From NCBI RefSeq assembly GCF_003614925.1, contig NZ_QYLP01000019.1, positions 28,846 to 88,726 on the forward strand: DNA of 59,881 bases, in the 5' to 3' direction. Position numbers and translations under genes: made by a program. The DNA is from Arthrobacter celericrescens (GTDB lineage: Bacteria > Actinomycetota > Actinomycetes > Actinomycetales > Micrococcaceae). Below, piece by piece: positions 46,097 to 53,971 of this stretch. Under the pieces are notes generated by a model. It made no database searches. It saw nothing but the letters and a program-made list of their open reading frames with translations, and was not told the DNA's origin. Position 1 is the stretch's first letter. Each line of letters begins with the position of its first letter.

Positions 46097-47188
46097 CTAG
46101 GGAATCCTGTACAGCCATTCCCCGGTGCCGAACTTGGTGCGCACGCGGTCCTGCGCGGCGGCCAGTTCGGCGTCGGTGATGCGGGATTCGATGGCCCCGT
46201 AGCGTTCGGCGAAAACCTCCTGCATGGCCGTGATGATGGCTTCCCGGGGCAGGCCGCTTTGCCTCCGCAACGGGTCCACCCGTTTCTTCGCGCTGCGCGT
46301 GCCCTTGTCGGAGAGCTTCTCCTTGGCGATGCGCAGCACCTCCACCATCTTGTCGGCGTCGATGTCGTAGCTCATGGTGACGTGGTGCAGCATGCCGCCG
46401 TTGGCGAGGCGCTTCTGCGCCGCGCCGCCGATCTTTCCCTGCTCCGTGGCGATGTCGTTCAACGGGACGTAATAGGCCGTGATCCCGAGCTTCTCCAGGG
46501 CCGCCATCACCCAGGCGTCCAGGAAGGCGTACGAGTCGGCGAAACTGATGCCGTCCACCAGGGTCTGCGGCAGGTAGAGGGAGTAGGTGATGCAGTTGCC
46601 CGCTTCCATGAACATCGCTCCCCCGCCGCTGATGCGGCGCACCACCGTGATGCCGTGCTTCTCCACGCCGCCGGGGTCCACCTCGTTGCGCACGGACTGG
46701 AAGCTACCGATCACCACCGAGGGTTCCTCCCAGTCCCAGAAGCGCAGGGTGGGGTTGCGGCGTCCTGCTCCGACTTCTTCGGTGAGGACTTCGTCGAGGG
46801 CCACGTTCACGTGCGTCGGGAGGACCGACGGCGGAATCACCTCCCACTGATGGTCCAGCCAGCCGGTGGCTTTGGACAGCGCGCGCCGCACGGCCACCGC
46901 AACTGCTTCCGCTGAGAAGCCGAACAGGACGGCGTTCGCCGGCAGGGCCTCATTCACTGCGTCGGCGAGCTCGCCCGGCGTCGACTCCGCGGGCAGCCCG
47001 GTGAGCGCACGGTTGATGTCCTGCAGCGCCTCGTCCGGTTCCAAGAAGAAATCGCCACTGACGGACATGTCCGCCAGCCTGCCGTCCACGACGTGGCAGT
47101 CCACGACGACGAGTTTTCCGCCGGGGACCTTGAATTCGCCGTGGAGGCGGCCGGCGTCGGAATCGGGAGAAGCGGTGCGGAACGTCAT
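46097..47188 (-). CDS. lplA: Lipoate--protein ligase, domain-permuted
   Basis: A 363-residue ligase that would load lipoate on E2 subunits and GcvH using ATP. The catalytic domain has RRISGGGAMFMEAGN (Arg184 to about 198), the core of the LplA/LipB fold. Unusually, the region that resembles the accessory C-terminal domain of LplA (VPGGKLVVVDCHVVDGRLADMSVSGDFF in two pieces, residues 18-48) stands at the N-terminus, so the domain order is reversed. I use the ATG with AGGAT upstream; one three codons earlier is possible. It ends ten bases from pepN, convergently. Confidence 0.85.
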   Translation of the reverse strand: MTFRTASPDSDAGRLHGEFKVPGGKLVVVDCHVVDGRLADMSVSGDFFLEPDEALQDINRALTGLPAESTPGELADAVNEALPANAVLFGFSAEAVAVAVRRALSKATGWLDHQWEVIPPSVLPTHVNVALDEVLTEEVGAGRRNPTLRFWDWEEPSVVIGSFQSVRNEVDPGGVEKHGITVVRRISGGGAMFMEAGNCITYSLYLPQTLVDGISFADSYAFLDAWVMAALEKLGITAYYVPLNDIATEQGKIGGAAQKRLANGGMLHHVTMSYDIDADKMVEVLRIAKEKLSDKGTRSAKKRVDPLRRQSGLPREAIITAMQEVFAERYGAIESRITDAELAAAQDRVRTKFGTGEWLYRIP

Positions 47189-47231
47189 GGGCACCATCCT
47201 GCCCGAAAACACCTGTGCCCAATAACAACAA

Positions 47232-47260
47232 AGCCCGCGTCCCTTGACGGGACGCGGGCT
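47232..47260 (-). terminator. Terminator of rpmE2
   Basis: A perfect 12-bp stem (AGCCCGCGTCCC with its complement) and a short loop; on the minus strand the hairpin is followed by a T-rich run (TTTGTTGTTATT). It lies 28 bases beyond the rpmE2 stop. Confidence 0.9.
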
Positions 47261-47287
47261 CTGCTTACGCGACTTGGATGAAGTCGA

Positions 47288-47545
47288 TTACTTCTTGGCG
47301 CCGAAGCCCTTGAAGCGAGCGTTGAAGCGCTCGACGCGGCCTGCGGAGTCCATGATGCGCTGCTTGCCCGTGTAGAACGGGTGGGACTCGGAGGAGATTT
47401 CGACGTCGATGACCGGGTAGGTGTTGCCGTCTTCCCACTCGATGGTCTTCGAGGAAGACACGGTGGACTTGGTCAGGAACTTGACGCCGGAAGCCAGGTC
47501 GTTGAAAACAACAGCTTCGTACTTCGGGTGGATATCAGACTTCAT
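47288..47545 (-). CDS. rpmE2: Ribosomal protein L31, type B
   Basis: An 85-residue 50S subunit protein. The start [14 protein letters not shown] and [25 protein letters not shown] are typical. It lacks the CxxC zinc pairs, so it is the zinc-independent form, which in many actinobacteria replaces the zinc form when zinc is scarce under Zur control; I see no clear Zur box. AAAGG lies upstream of the ATG. A hairpin in the leader is described separately. Confidence 0.95.
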   Translation of the reverse strand: MKSDIHPKYEAVVFNDLASGVKFLTKSTVSSSKTIEWEDGNTYPVIDVEISSESHPFYTGKQRIMDSAGRVERFNARFKGFGAKK

Positions 47546-47563
47546 AATTGGACCTTTGTTCGC

Positions 47564-47585
47564 GCAGCTGGATTTTGCCAGCTGC
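47564..47585 (-). promoter_or_regulatory. Leader hairpin of rpmE2, candidate r-protein leader
   Basis: An 8-bp perfect stem (GCAGCTGG with its complement) and a CAAAAT loop lie 18 bases before the rpmE2 start, next to the ribosome site. L31 genes in actinobacteria are reported to carry structured autoregulatory leaders; this could be one, though only the hairpin is visible by eye. Confidence 0.4.
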
Positions 47586-47765
47586 CAGGTATGAATGGAG
47601 GTGGTCCGCGCGCCTGCGGACGATGAACGTTCCGCGGCTCCCGAGCCAACAAACTATCCTAGCCGATGCGGCGGGAAGTGGCGAACCGGCGAGGATGCCC
47701 TCGCGTGTTAGAGTCCCAGAATCCTCACACGGCCGCATGCAAGTCTCAATCACAGGAGGTTCGCG

Positions 47766-48371
47766 ATGTCGGACACCACCTGCCACATGTCGATCTCGCT
47801 GGATGGCTTCGTCGCCGGGCCGGACCAGAGCCGCGAGGACCCACTGGGCAAGCGAGGGCTGGAGCTGCACGGCTGGCACATCGGCGACCCGCGGGCCAAC
47901 CATGCCGACAAGATCGCGAGCGAGTGGCTCATGCGCCCGCGGGGCGCGTATGTGATGGGCCGGAACATGTTCGGCCCGATCCGCGGGGACTGGGATGAGG
48001 AATGGATCGGGTGGTGGGGATCCGAACCGCCGTACCACGCGCCGGTGTTCGTGTTGACTCATCACGGACATGACCCGATTCAGCTGGGCGGCGGGACGAC
48101 CTTCCATTTCGTCACCGAGGGCTTCGACGCGGCCTACTCCGCAGCGTGCCAGGCAGCCGGGGACAAGGGAGTGGACATTGCCGGTGGGGCCTCTACGGTC
48201 CGACAGGCACTGAACGTCGGCGTGATCGACGAGCTCACCCTCGACATTGCACCAGTCCTCCTTGGTTCAGGCGAGCGTATCTTCGACGGAGTTGAATCCT
48301 TCGGCTTCGAACCGGCCGAAGTGCTTCACTCACCGCTGGCCACCCATATCCGCTATCGCCGCGTCACCTGA
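47766..48371 (+). CDS. Dihydrofolate reductase/RibD C-terminal-like protein
   Basis: A 201-residue protein of the RibD_C/DHFR-like fold, usually flavin- or NADPH-linked and of unknown substrate. Landmarks are MSISLDGFVAGPDQ at the N-terminus, GAYVMGRNMFGPI, and GVDIAGGASTVRQALNVGVIDELTLDIAPVLLG near the end. AGGAGG precedes the ATG perfectly. It starts a two-gene patch that does not belong to the surrounding core genes. Confidence 0.87.
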   Translation: MSDTTCHMSISLDGFVAGPDQSREDPLGKRGLELHGWHIGDPRANHADKIASEWLMRPRGAYVMGRNMFGPIRGDWDEEWIGWWGSEPPYHAPVFVLTHHGHDPIQLGGGTTFHFVTEGFDAAYSAACQAAGDKGVDIAGGASTVRQALNVGVIDELTLDIAPVLLGSGERIFDGVESFGFEPAEVLHSPLATHIRYRRVT

Positions 48372-48580
48372 CTCTCGCACCTGCTTGTATCAGTTCTTTT
48401 GCCGGAGTGATCGACTCCGCCAGCCGCACGGCTTTCCCGCCGACGAAGCCGGGCACGTTCGAGCAGCCCTTCCGCCCGTAGGTCAGGCGCAGACCGGGCG
48501 ATTACCTTCGGGCGGCCGCCCGACCGTACCTGCGCACCGGAGGATTCCCCTGGGCAGACGGCCGGGTTTACTGTGAGTGC
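48372..48580. other. Intergenic stretch, no gene seen
   Basis: No supported gene. The right end holds TACTGT (48569-48574) six bases before the next GTG start, a leaderless-style -10 box. The remainder reads open in several frames without recognisable similarity and could be degraded coding sequence. Confidence 0.4.
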
Positions 48581-49966
48581 GTGCGCGGGCGCATCGAAGC
48601 CGACTATCTGGTGGTCGGCGCTGGGACAGCGGGGATGGTCTTCACCGACCGGATCCTCGCGCATTCGGATGCCACGGTGGCGATCGTCGATCGTCGGCAC
48701 GCGCCCGGGGGACACTGGCAGGACGCATATCCGTTCGTCCGCCTGCACCAGCCCGCGAACCTCTACGGCGTCGAATCCGTGCCATTCGGAGCCGACAGGC
48801 GCGACGTCAGCGGCACGAACGCAGGCATGTACGAGCTGGCCGGCCCGAGCGAGATCTGCGCGCATTTCGAAGAGGCGATGACGCGGGTCTTCCTGCCGAC
48901 CGGTCGTGTAGCCTACCTGCCCGAGTGCGAGTTCGTTGACGAGGGTCGGATCGTCTCCCGCCTGGACGGCCGCACCGTGCCCGTCACCGTGCGACGCCGC
49001 GTGGTGGATGCCAGGTATCTTGAGGGCCGCATCCCCGCCACCTCCGCCCCGCCCTTCGCCGTGGCCGAGGGAGTCCGCTGCATCCCCACCGGTGGGCTCG
49101 CCCGACTCGCCCACCCGGCCGGACGCTTCACCGTGATCGGCGCGGGAAAGACCGCCCTCGACACGTGTGTGTGGCTTCTCGAGCGGGGTGTGGACCCCGC
49201 CGACCTCACGTGGATCAAACCGCGCGAAGGCTGGTGGCCGAATAGACGCTACCTGCAGCCGCACGACCAAGTCGTCGAGCAGTACGTCGCGAACGCCGCA
49301 CAGATCGAGGCCATGGCCCAAGCGACAACGGTTGACGATCTCTTCGCACGGCTCGACGAACATGGAATCCTGCTGCGGGTCGATCCCTCCGTGCCACCCA
49401 CGATGTTCCACGGCGCGATCGTCGGAGAAGCCGAGATCGCTCTCCTCCGGCAAATCGAGGATGTGGTCCGCCTCGGCCACGTGCGTACAGTCGAGCGCGA
49501 CCGCATCATCCTCGACGACGGTGTCATCCCCACGACACGCGACACGCTGCACGTCCATTGCGCGGCGTCGGGGCTCGTCCGGCCGCCACTTCGTCCGATT
49601 TTCGAACCTGGCCGCATAACGCTTCAGCCAATGTTCTGGGGCACCGTCTCGTTCCAGTACGCGATGCTAGGCGTCGTCGAAGCCGAACTCCACGACGACG
49701 ACCAGAAGAACGAGCTGTGCCGCCCGCTGCACCTCTGGGATCGGAATGTCGACTTCCTCATCGCCTACGCCGCGCTGATGGCGAACGCCCGGGCACGCGG
49801 CCAGCATCCGGCCGTGTCCGCCTGGTCGCGCACGAGCCGGCTGTATCCTTTCGCCGAGCTGGAGCGTTACGCCGACGACCCACGCATCGCCGAGGCTCGC
49901 GAGCGCAGCCGAGCCCATGCCGCCGGAGCGCTCTCCAACCTCCCCCGCCTCATCGCCTCGGCGTGA
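48581..49966 (+). CDS. FAD-dependent NAD(P)-binding oxidoreductase
   Basis: A 461-residue flavoprotein, likely a monooxygenase-like or thioredoxin-reductase-like oxidoreductase. The N-terminal dinucleotide fold is YLVVGAGTAGMVF (residues about 9-21), followed by PGGHWQDAYPFVRLHQPANLYGV, which resembles the FAD-binding region of flavin monooxygenases. A second Rossmann motif is in FTVIGAGKTALDTCVWLL. I do not see a Baeyer-Villiger FxGxxxHxxxW/P signature. Its substrate is unknown. The start is a GTG with no ribosome site. Confidence 0.78.
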   Translation: MRGRIEADYLVVGAGTAGMVFTDRILAHSDATVAIVDRRHAPGGHWQDAYPFVRLHQPANLYGVESVPFGADRRDVSGTNAGMYELAGPSEICAHFEEAMTRVFLPTGRVAYLPECEFVDEGRIVSRLDGRTVPVTVRRRVVDARYLEGRIPATSAPPFAVAEGVRCIPTGGLARLAHPAGRFTVIGAGKTALDTCVWLLERGVDPADLTWIKPREGWWPNRRYLQPHDQVVEQYVANAAQIEAMAQATTVDDLFARLDEHGILLRVDPSVPPTMFHGAIVGEAEIALLRQIEDVVRLGHVRTVERDRIILDDGVIPTTRDTLHVHCAASGLVRPPLRPIFEPGRITLQPMFWGTVSFQYAMLGVVEAELHDDDQKNELCRPLHLWDRNVDFLIAYAALMANARARGQHPAVSAWSRTSRLYPFAELERYADDPRIAEARERSRAHAAGALSNLPRLIASA

Positions 49967-49977
49967 CCCCGCCACCG

Positions 49978-50172
49978 TCAAGACTCGTGATGCGGCCGGT
50001 GAGACTGGTACTGCGGGCTAGAGACGAGGCCGGCGGCTGCGGCTTCGTGCGTGATGGGCTGGGCGAGCATGGTCTTCCCGGCTCCCGGAGGGCCGACGAA
50101 GAGCAGGTGATGCACTCGCGCGCCTAACGGTGGGTAGCAAATGGTGCTCTGACCTGCGGTTCGGCTCAGAAG
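49978..50172 (-). pseudogene. Remnant of a P-loop ATPase gene
   Basis: A 64-codon open stretch ending at TGA that contains HHLLFVGPPGAGKTMLA, an unmistakable Walker A region of the kind seen in ComM/YifB- or RuvB-like ATPases, then HEAAAAGLVSSPQ and an ending at HRPHHES. Nothing similar continues upstream or downstream, and no ribosome site is present. It is a fragment, not a whole gene. Near it, related 16-18 base repeats TAGCA...CTCTGA occur at 50135-50152 and 50189-50204. Confidence 0.45.
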
Positions 50173-50232
50173 CTAGAACATTCTGGCCTAGCATTTGCCT
50201 CTGACACCAGGGTCAGATGGTTGCAGTCACGC

Positions 50233-51045
50233 TCAGACTCTTCGCGGGCGCAGTTCCCAGAACGCGACGGCGGACGCGGCCGCGACGTTCAGTGAGTCCA
50301 CTCCCGCGCGCATCGGGATCTTGACGGCGAGGTCGACAGCGGCCAGCGTCTCAGGGCTCATCCCGGCACCTTCGGTGCCCAGCACCAAGGCGAGTTTCTC
50401 CGGACCGCGGGCCGCGAGCTCATCCAGGTCCACGGCGTCGGGCGTGAGTTCCATGGCGGCGACCGTGAAGCCCTGGGCCTTCAAGCGCTCCAGGTCGCCC
50501 GGCCAGCTTTCCAGCCGCGCCCACGGCACCTGGAAGACGGTGCCCATGCTCACCCGGACACTGCGCCTGTACAGCGGATCGCCGCAGCGCGGCGTCACCA
50601 GCACGGCGTCGAGGCCGAGTGCCGCTGCGGAACGGAAGATGGCGCCGACATTTGTGTGGTCCACGATGTCCTCCAGCACGGCCACGCGCCTGGACTCGGC
50701 CAGCAGCGTTTCCAGCGGAACCGGCGCGGGCCGGTGCATCGCGGCCATGGCGCCGCGGTGCAGGTGGAATCCGGTGATCTCTTCCAGCAGCTTCGCCTGC
50801 CCGATGTAGACCGGGACATCCGGGAACTGCCGGAAGACGTCGTCGAGGTCCTCCAGCCATTTCTCGGCGAGGAAGAACGACCGCGGGCGGTGGCCGGCGG
50901 CGAGGGCGCGCCGCAGCACTCGGGAGGACTCGGCGATGTACATGCCTTCCTCCGGTTCGCGGAGTTTGCGCAGGTGCACGTCGGTGAGCTGGGTGTAGTC
51001 GGACACCCGCGGGTCGTCCGCGGATTCAAGGTAATGGAATGTCAC
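50233..51045 (-). CDS. TrmH/SpoU-family RNA 2'-O-methyltransferase
   Basis: A 270-residue SPOUT enzyme that methylates ribose in rRNA or tRNA. The N-terminal substrate domain (LREPEEGMYIAESSRVLRRALA) is followed by the trefoil-knot domain with VAVLEDIVDHTNVGAIFRSAAALG (in two stretches), LALVLGTEGAGMSPETL and VKIPMRAGVDSLNVAAASAVAFWE, the three family motifs. The target nucleotide is unknown. GTG start. It follows the TSUP gene region by 25 bases on the same strand. Confidence 0.9.
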   Translation of the reverse strand: MTFHYLESADDPRVSDYTQLTDVHLRKLREPEEGMYIAESSRVLRRALAAGHRPRSFFLAEKWLEDLDDVFRQFPDVPVYIGQAKLLEEITGFHLHRGAMAAMHRPAPVPLETLLAESRRVAVLEDIVDHTNVGAIFRSAAALGLDAVLVTPRCGDPLYRRSVRVSMGTVFQVPWARLESWPGDLERLKAQGFTVAAMELTPDAVDLDELAARGPEKLALVLGTEGAGMSPETLAAVDLAVKIPMRAGVDSLNVAAASAVAFWELRPRRV

Positions 51046-51070
51046 CGGCGAGGTCTTTTCGGAAATACGG

Positions 51071-51856
51071 CTATTTCAACAGGTTGGCGACCATGAAGCC
51101 GAGCGCCACGAGGCCCAGGACGAAGATCACGCCGCGCAGCACCGCCGGCGGGAGCCGGCGGCCCACCTTGGAGCCCACCAGGCCGCCGATGGTCGAGCTG
51201 ACGGCAATCAGGGCCACGACAATCCAGTTGATCCGGTCAAAGGCGAACAGCATGTAAGACACGGCGGCCACCATGTTCACGCCCAGCACCAGGAAGTTCT
51301 TCATGGCGTTCGCGTTCTGGATGGTGCCGGTCATGAATACGCCGAGGATGCCCACCAGCAGGATGCCCTGGGCCGCCACGAAGTACCCGCCGTAGACGCC
51401 TGCCAGGTACACGAGCACCACCAGCAGCACGCCATGGTTCTTGTCCTTGATGGCGTGCTCGGGGTTTTCCTCGCGGCGCCGCACCCAGGCCTGCAGCCGG
51501 GGTTGGAACATCACCATGAGCAGCGCCAGCACCAGCAGCACAGGTGCGACGTAATGGAAGACCTTCTCCGGCAGGTGCAGCAGCAGCCAGGCGCCGGTAA
51601 TGCCGCCGAGCAGCGAGGCCGGGAGCAGTTGAAGCAGCTGCCGTCCGCGGCCGGCGAGTTCGCGCCGGTAGCCCCATGCGCCGGCGGCGGCACCGGCCAC
51701 GAGGCCCATGGCGTTGCTCATGGAGGCCACCACGGGGGTGATGCCGAGGGCGATGAGCACCGGGAAGGTCACGAGCGTGCCGGAACCGACCACTGCGTTG
51801 ATGGTGCCGGCCCACAGGCCGGCGATAAAGGTAATGAGGCCGCTGAGAAGTTCCAC
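51071..51856 (-). CDS. TSUP-family permease (TauE/SafE)
   Basis: A 261-residue polytopic membrane protein of the sulfite/sulfonate exporter family. Eight hydrophobic helices are visible in two repeated halves; the first half starts GLWAGTINAVVGSGTLVTFPVL and the second LAGVYGGYFVAAQGILLVGIL, the usual pair of repeats. The substrate may be sulfite, a sulfonate or another organic anion. A TAGAAT-like -10 lies about 18 bases upstream of its start. The gene runs toward trmH. Confidence 0.87.
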   Translation of the reverse strand: MELLSGLITFIAGLWAGTINAVVGSGTLVTFPVLIALGITPVVASMSNAMGLVAGAAAGAWGYRRELAGRGRQLLQLLPASLLGGITGAWLLLHLPEKVFHYVAPVLLVLALLMVMFQPRLQAWVRRREENPEHAIKDKNHGVLLVVLVYLAGVYGGYFVAAQGILLVGILGVFMTGTIQNANAMKNFLVLGVNMVAAVSYMLFAFDRINWIVVALIAVSSTIGGLVGSKVGRRLPPAVLRGVIFVLGLVALGFMVANLLK

Positions 51857-51906
51857 TATTTTGATATCCGCTTAATTCTATGTCCGCTGTGCAGGAGGCT
51901 GCCGGG

Positions 51907-52692
51907 TCAGCGGCGCGCGGTGGCCGTGTAGCGGCCCGCGTTCTCGGTGACGTCCAGGTCCACGCCGAAGGTGGTGCTCAGGTGTTCTGCAGTGAGGACC
52001 TCGTCGATGGGCCCGGCGGCCACGACGCCGCCGTCGCGCAGCAGCATCGCGTGCGTGAAGCCCGGGGGGACTTCCTCGAGGTGGTGGGTCACCAGGACCA
52101 TCACGGGAGCTTCTTCGTCGTTGGCAAGTTCGGCGAGTCGGTGGACCAGCTCTTCGCGTCCGCCGAGGTCCAGGCCGGCGCCCGGTTCGTCCAGGAGCAG
52201 CAGCTCGGGGTCGGTCATGAGGGCACGGGCGATCTGGACGCGCTTGCGCTCCCCTTCGGACAGGGAGGCGAAGGTGCGGTTCAGGAGGGGGCCCATGCCC
52301 CACTCGTTGAGCAGGCCGAAAGCGCGGCGCTCGTCGTCGCGCTCGTAGCCTTCCCGCCAGCGGCCGGTGACGCCGTACGCGGCGGTGACCACGACGTTGA
52401 GGACCTTCTCGTGCTCGGGGATGTGGTTGGCCAGGGCCGCGGAGGAGAGGCCGATGCGGGGGCGCAGTTCGAAGACGTCCACGCGGCCGAGGGTTTCGTC
52501 GAGGATCCCGGCCGTTCCGCTGCTGGGGTGCAGGCGGGCGGCGGCGATCTGGAGGAGTGTGGTCTTGCCTGCGCCGTTGGGACCGAGGATCACCCAGCGT
52601 TCGCCGTCGTTGACCTGCCAGTCCACCTTGTCCAGCAAAGTCTTGGAACCCCGGACGACACTGACAGAAGTCAGTTCAAGAACATCACTCAT
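51907..52692 (-). CDS. ABC transporter ATP-binding protein
   Basis: A 261-residue stand-alone ABC ATPase. Walker A is GPNGAGKTT, the signature LSEGERKRVQIARAL, Walker B LLLLDEPGAGLD and the H-loop VLVTHHLEEVP. No permease is encoded next to it, so it either works with a distant membrane partner or has a non-transport role. I use the ATG giving the usual short N-terminus; TAGTGT lies eight bases ahead of it and no ribosome site is present. Divergent from serB. Confidence 0.9.
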   Translation of the reverse strand: MSDVLELTSVSVVRGSKTLLDKVDWQVNDGERWVILGPNGAGKTTLLQIAAARLHPSSGTAGILDETLGRVDVFELRPRIGLSSAALANHIPEHEKVLNVVVTAAYGVTGRWREGYERDDERRAFGLLNEWGMGPLLNRTFASLSEGERKRVQIARALMTDPELLLLDEPGAGLDLGGREELVHRLAELANDEEAPVMVLVTHHLEEVPPGFTHAMLLRDGGVVAAGPIDEVLTAEHLSTTFGVDLDVTENAGRYTATARR

Positions 52693-52700
52693 AGGAATAG

Positions 52701-52797
52701 ACACTAGGACAAAATCCGGGCCGATTGATAACCGGCCGGCAGTCATACCTTGGGCCGTCACATGGAATTCAGGGAGCCCCGCCGCGCTGGCTAAGAT
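52701..52797. promoter_or_regulatory. Divergent promoters of the ABC ATPase and serB
   Basis: TAGTGT reads toward the ABC gene (52701-52706, eight bases from ATG) and TAAGAT toward serB (52792-52797, seven bases from ATG). Neither gene has a ribosome site, so both may be leaderless. No clear -35 boxes were found. Confidence 0.55.
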
Positions 52798-52804
52798 TGC
52801 AGCC

Positions 52805-53698
52805 ATGAGTTCGAACGTGACCGCCGTCAGCTATGGCGTGAATCTGTCCCCCGTGGAGCTGGAAAACCTGCGGAATGTGCTTGCCTCGGCAGGCGCATCC
52901 CTGACCTCCGAGGCACGTTCCGGGGACGACCGCTTCAGCGTCTACACGCTGGGCCTCACCGTGGACAACGGACTCTCCGCGGACCTCACCGCGCTGCGCC
53001 GGGTACTGGCCGATGCCGCCGGCGCCGGCGTGGACACCGCGGTGGTCCCGGACAGCCTGCGCCAGGCGGCCCGCAAGTTGCTCATCATGGACGTCGACTC
53101 CACCCTCATCCAGCAGGAAGTCATCGAGCTCCTTGCCGCCCACGCCGGCAAGCGCGAGGAAGTCGCGGCCGTCACGGAAGCCGCCATGCGCGGCGAACTG
53201 GACTTCGCCCAGAGCCTGCACGCCCGGGTGGCCGTGCTCGCCGGACTGCCGGTCGACGTCGTCGATTCCGTCCGCGCGGAGGTTCGCCTGAGCGAGGGTG
53301 CGGCGGAGCTTGTGGCCGCTTTCAAGGCGGCGGGCCACGCCGTGGCCGTGGTGTCCGGCGGCTTCAACCAGATCCTGCGCCCGATCGCCGAAGAGCTGGG
53401 CCTGGACTACTGGATCGCCAACGAGCTTGAAATCGTCGACGGCGCCCTGACCGGCCGCGTGATCGGAGACGTGATCGACCGCGCGGCCAAGGAGAAATAC
53501 CTGCGCCAGTGGTCGGCCGCCGAGGGCATCGAGCTGGGGCACACCATCGCGGTGGGCGACGGCGCCAACGACCTCGACATGCTCGGCGCGGCGGGAATCG
53601 GCGTCGCCTTCAACGCCAAGCCGGCGGTGCGGGCCGTGGCCGACGCCGCCATCAACATGCCCTATCTGGACGCGGTCCGGCACATCGCAGGTGTCTGA
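52805..53698 (+). CDS. serB: Phosphoserine phosphatase
   Basis: A 297-residue HAD phosphatase that performs the last step of serine synthesis. The HAD motif I is LLIMDVDSTLIQQEV (Asp96, Asp98), motif II AVVSGGFNQI, and motifs III/IV KEKYLR and VGDGANDLDML. Residues 1-85 form an N-terminal ACT-like regulatory region with weak similarity. A longer upstream reading in frame overlaps the divergent ABC gene and is rejected. Confidence 0.93.
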   Translation: MSSNVTAVSYGVNLSPVELENLRNVLASAGASLTSEARSGDDRFSVYTLGLTVDNGLSADLTALRRVLADAAGAGVDTAVVPDSLRQAARKLLIMDVDSTLIQQEVIELLAAHAGKREEVAAVTEAAMRGELDFAQSLHARVAVLAGLPVDVVDSVRAEVRLSEGAAELVAAFKAAGHAVAVVSGGFNQILRPIAEELGLDYWIANELEIVDGALTGRVIGDVIDRAAKEKYLRQWSAAEGIELGHTIAVGDGANDLDMLGAAGIGVAFNAKPAVRAVADAAINMPYLDAVRHIAGV

Positions 53699-53730
53699 GC
53701 CGGGCCGGGGGCCAGGCCTCTAGTTCGGCG

Positions 53731-53769
53731 AAGGCCGTGGCACCTCCCGCGCGGAGGGGCCACGGCCTT
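53731..53769 (+). terminator. Terminator after serB
   Basis: An 11-bp stem AAGGCCGTGGC with its complement, and an inner CCTCC/GGAGG stem, followed by TTC. It separates serB from the copper patch. Confidence 0.75.
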
Positions 53770-53796
53770 CTGCGTATCCGGGAGACTTCCCGCCTC

Positions 53797-53825
53797 TTGC
53801 ATAAAATACCCCCCGGGGGTATTCT
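53797..53825 (+). promoter_or_regulatory. Copper-responsive promoter with a CsoR-like operator in the spacer
   Basis: TTGCAT and TATTCT are separated by exactly 17 bases, a near-consensus sigma-A promoter. The spacer and -10 overlap a 9-bp perfect inverted repeat AATACCCCC-C-GGGGGTATT (53805-53823), the pattern bound by CsoR copper sensors. Repressor binding would block RNA polymerase, and Cu(I) would release it. The first downstream gene is the copB remnant. Confidence 0.82.
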
Positions 53826-53971
53826 CGTCGTGTTGTCAGTGAAGTGGTATGTCCCGGAGGGCCGGCTGAGCGGTTCCTCTTTCACAGCCGTTCAACCCCA
53901 GCTCTCATCCGAACCTGCCACGGCCCGCACCACCACAAGCGATGCTGGACCGTTACTGGAGGAGCACCGTC

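Noticed and set aside
46084..46100. CTAGGG/CCCTAG hairpin between pepN and lplA
   Set aside because: Only six pairs, mostly inside stop codons; too weak to call a terminator.
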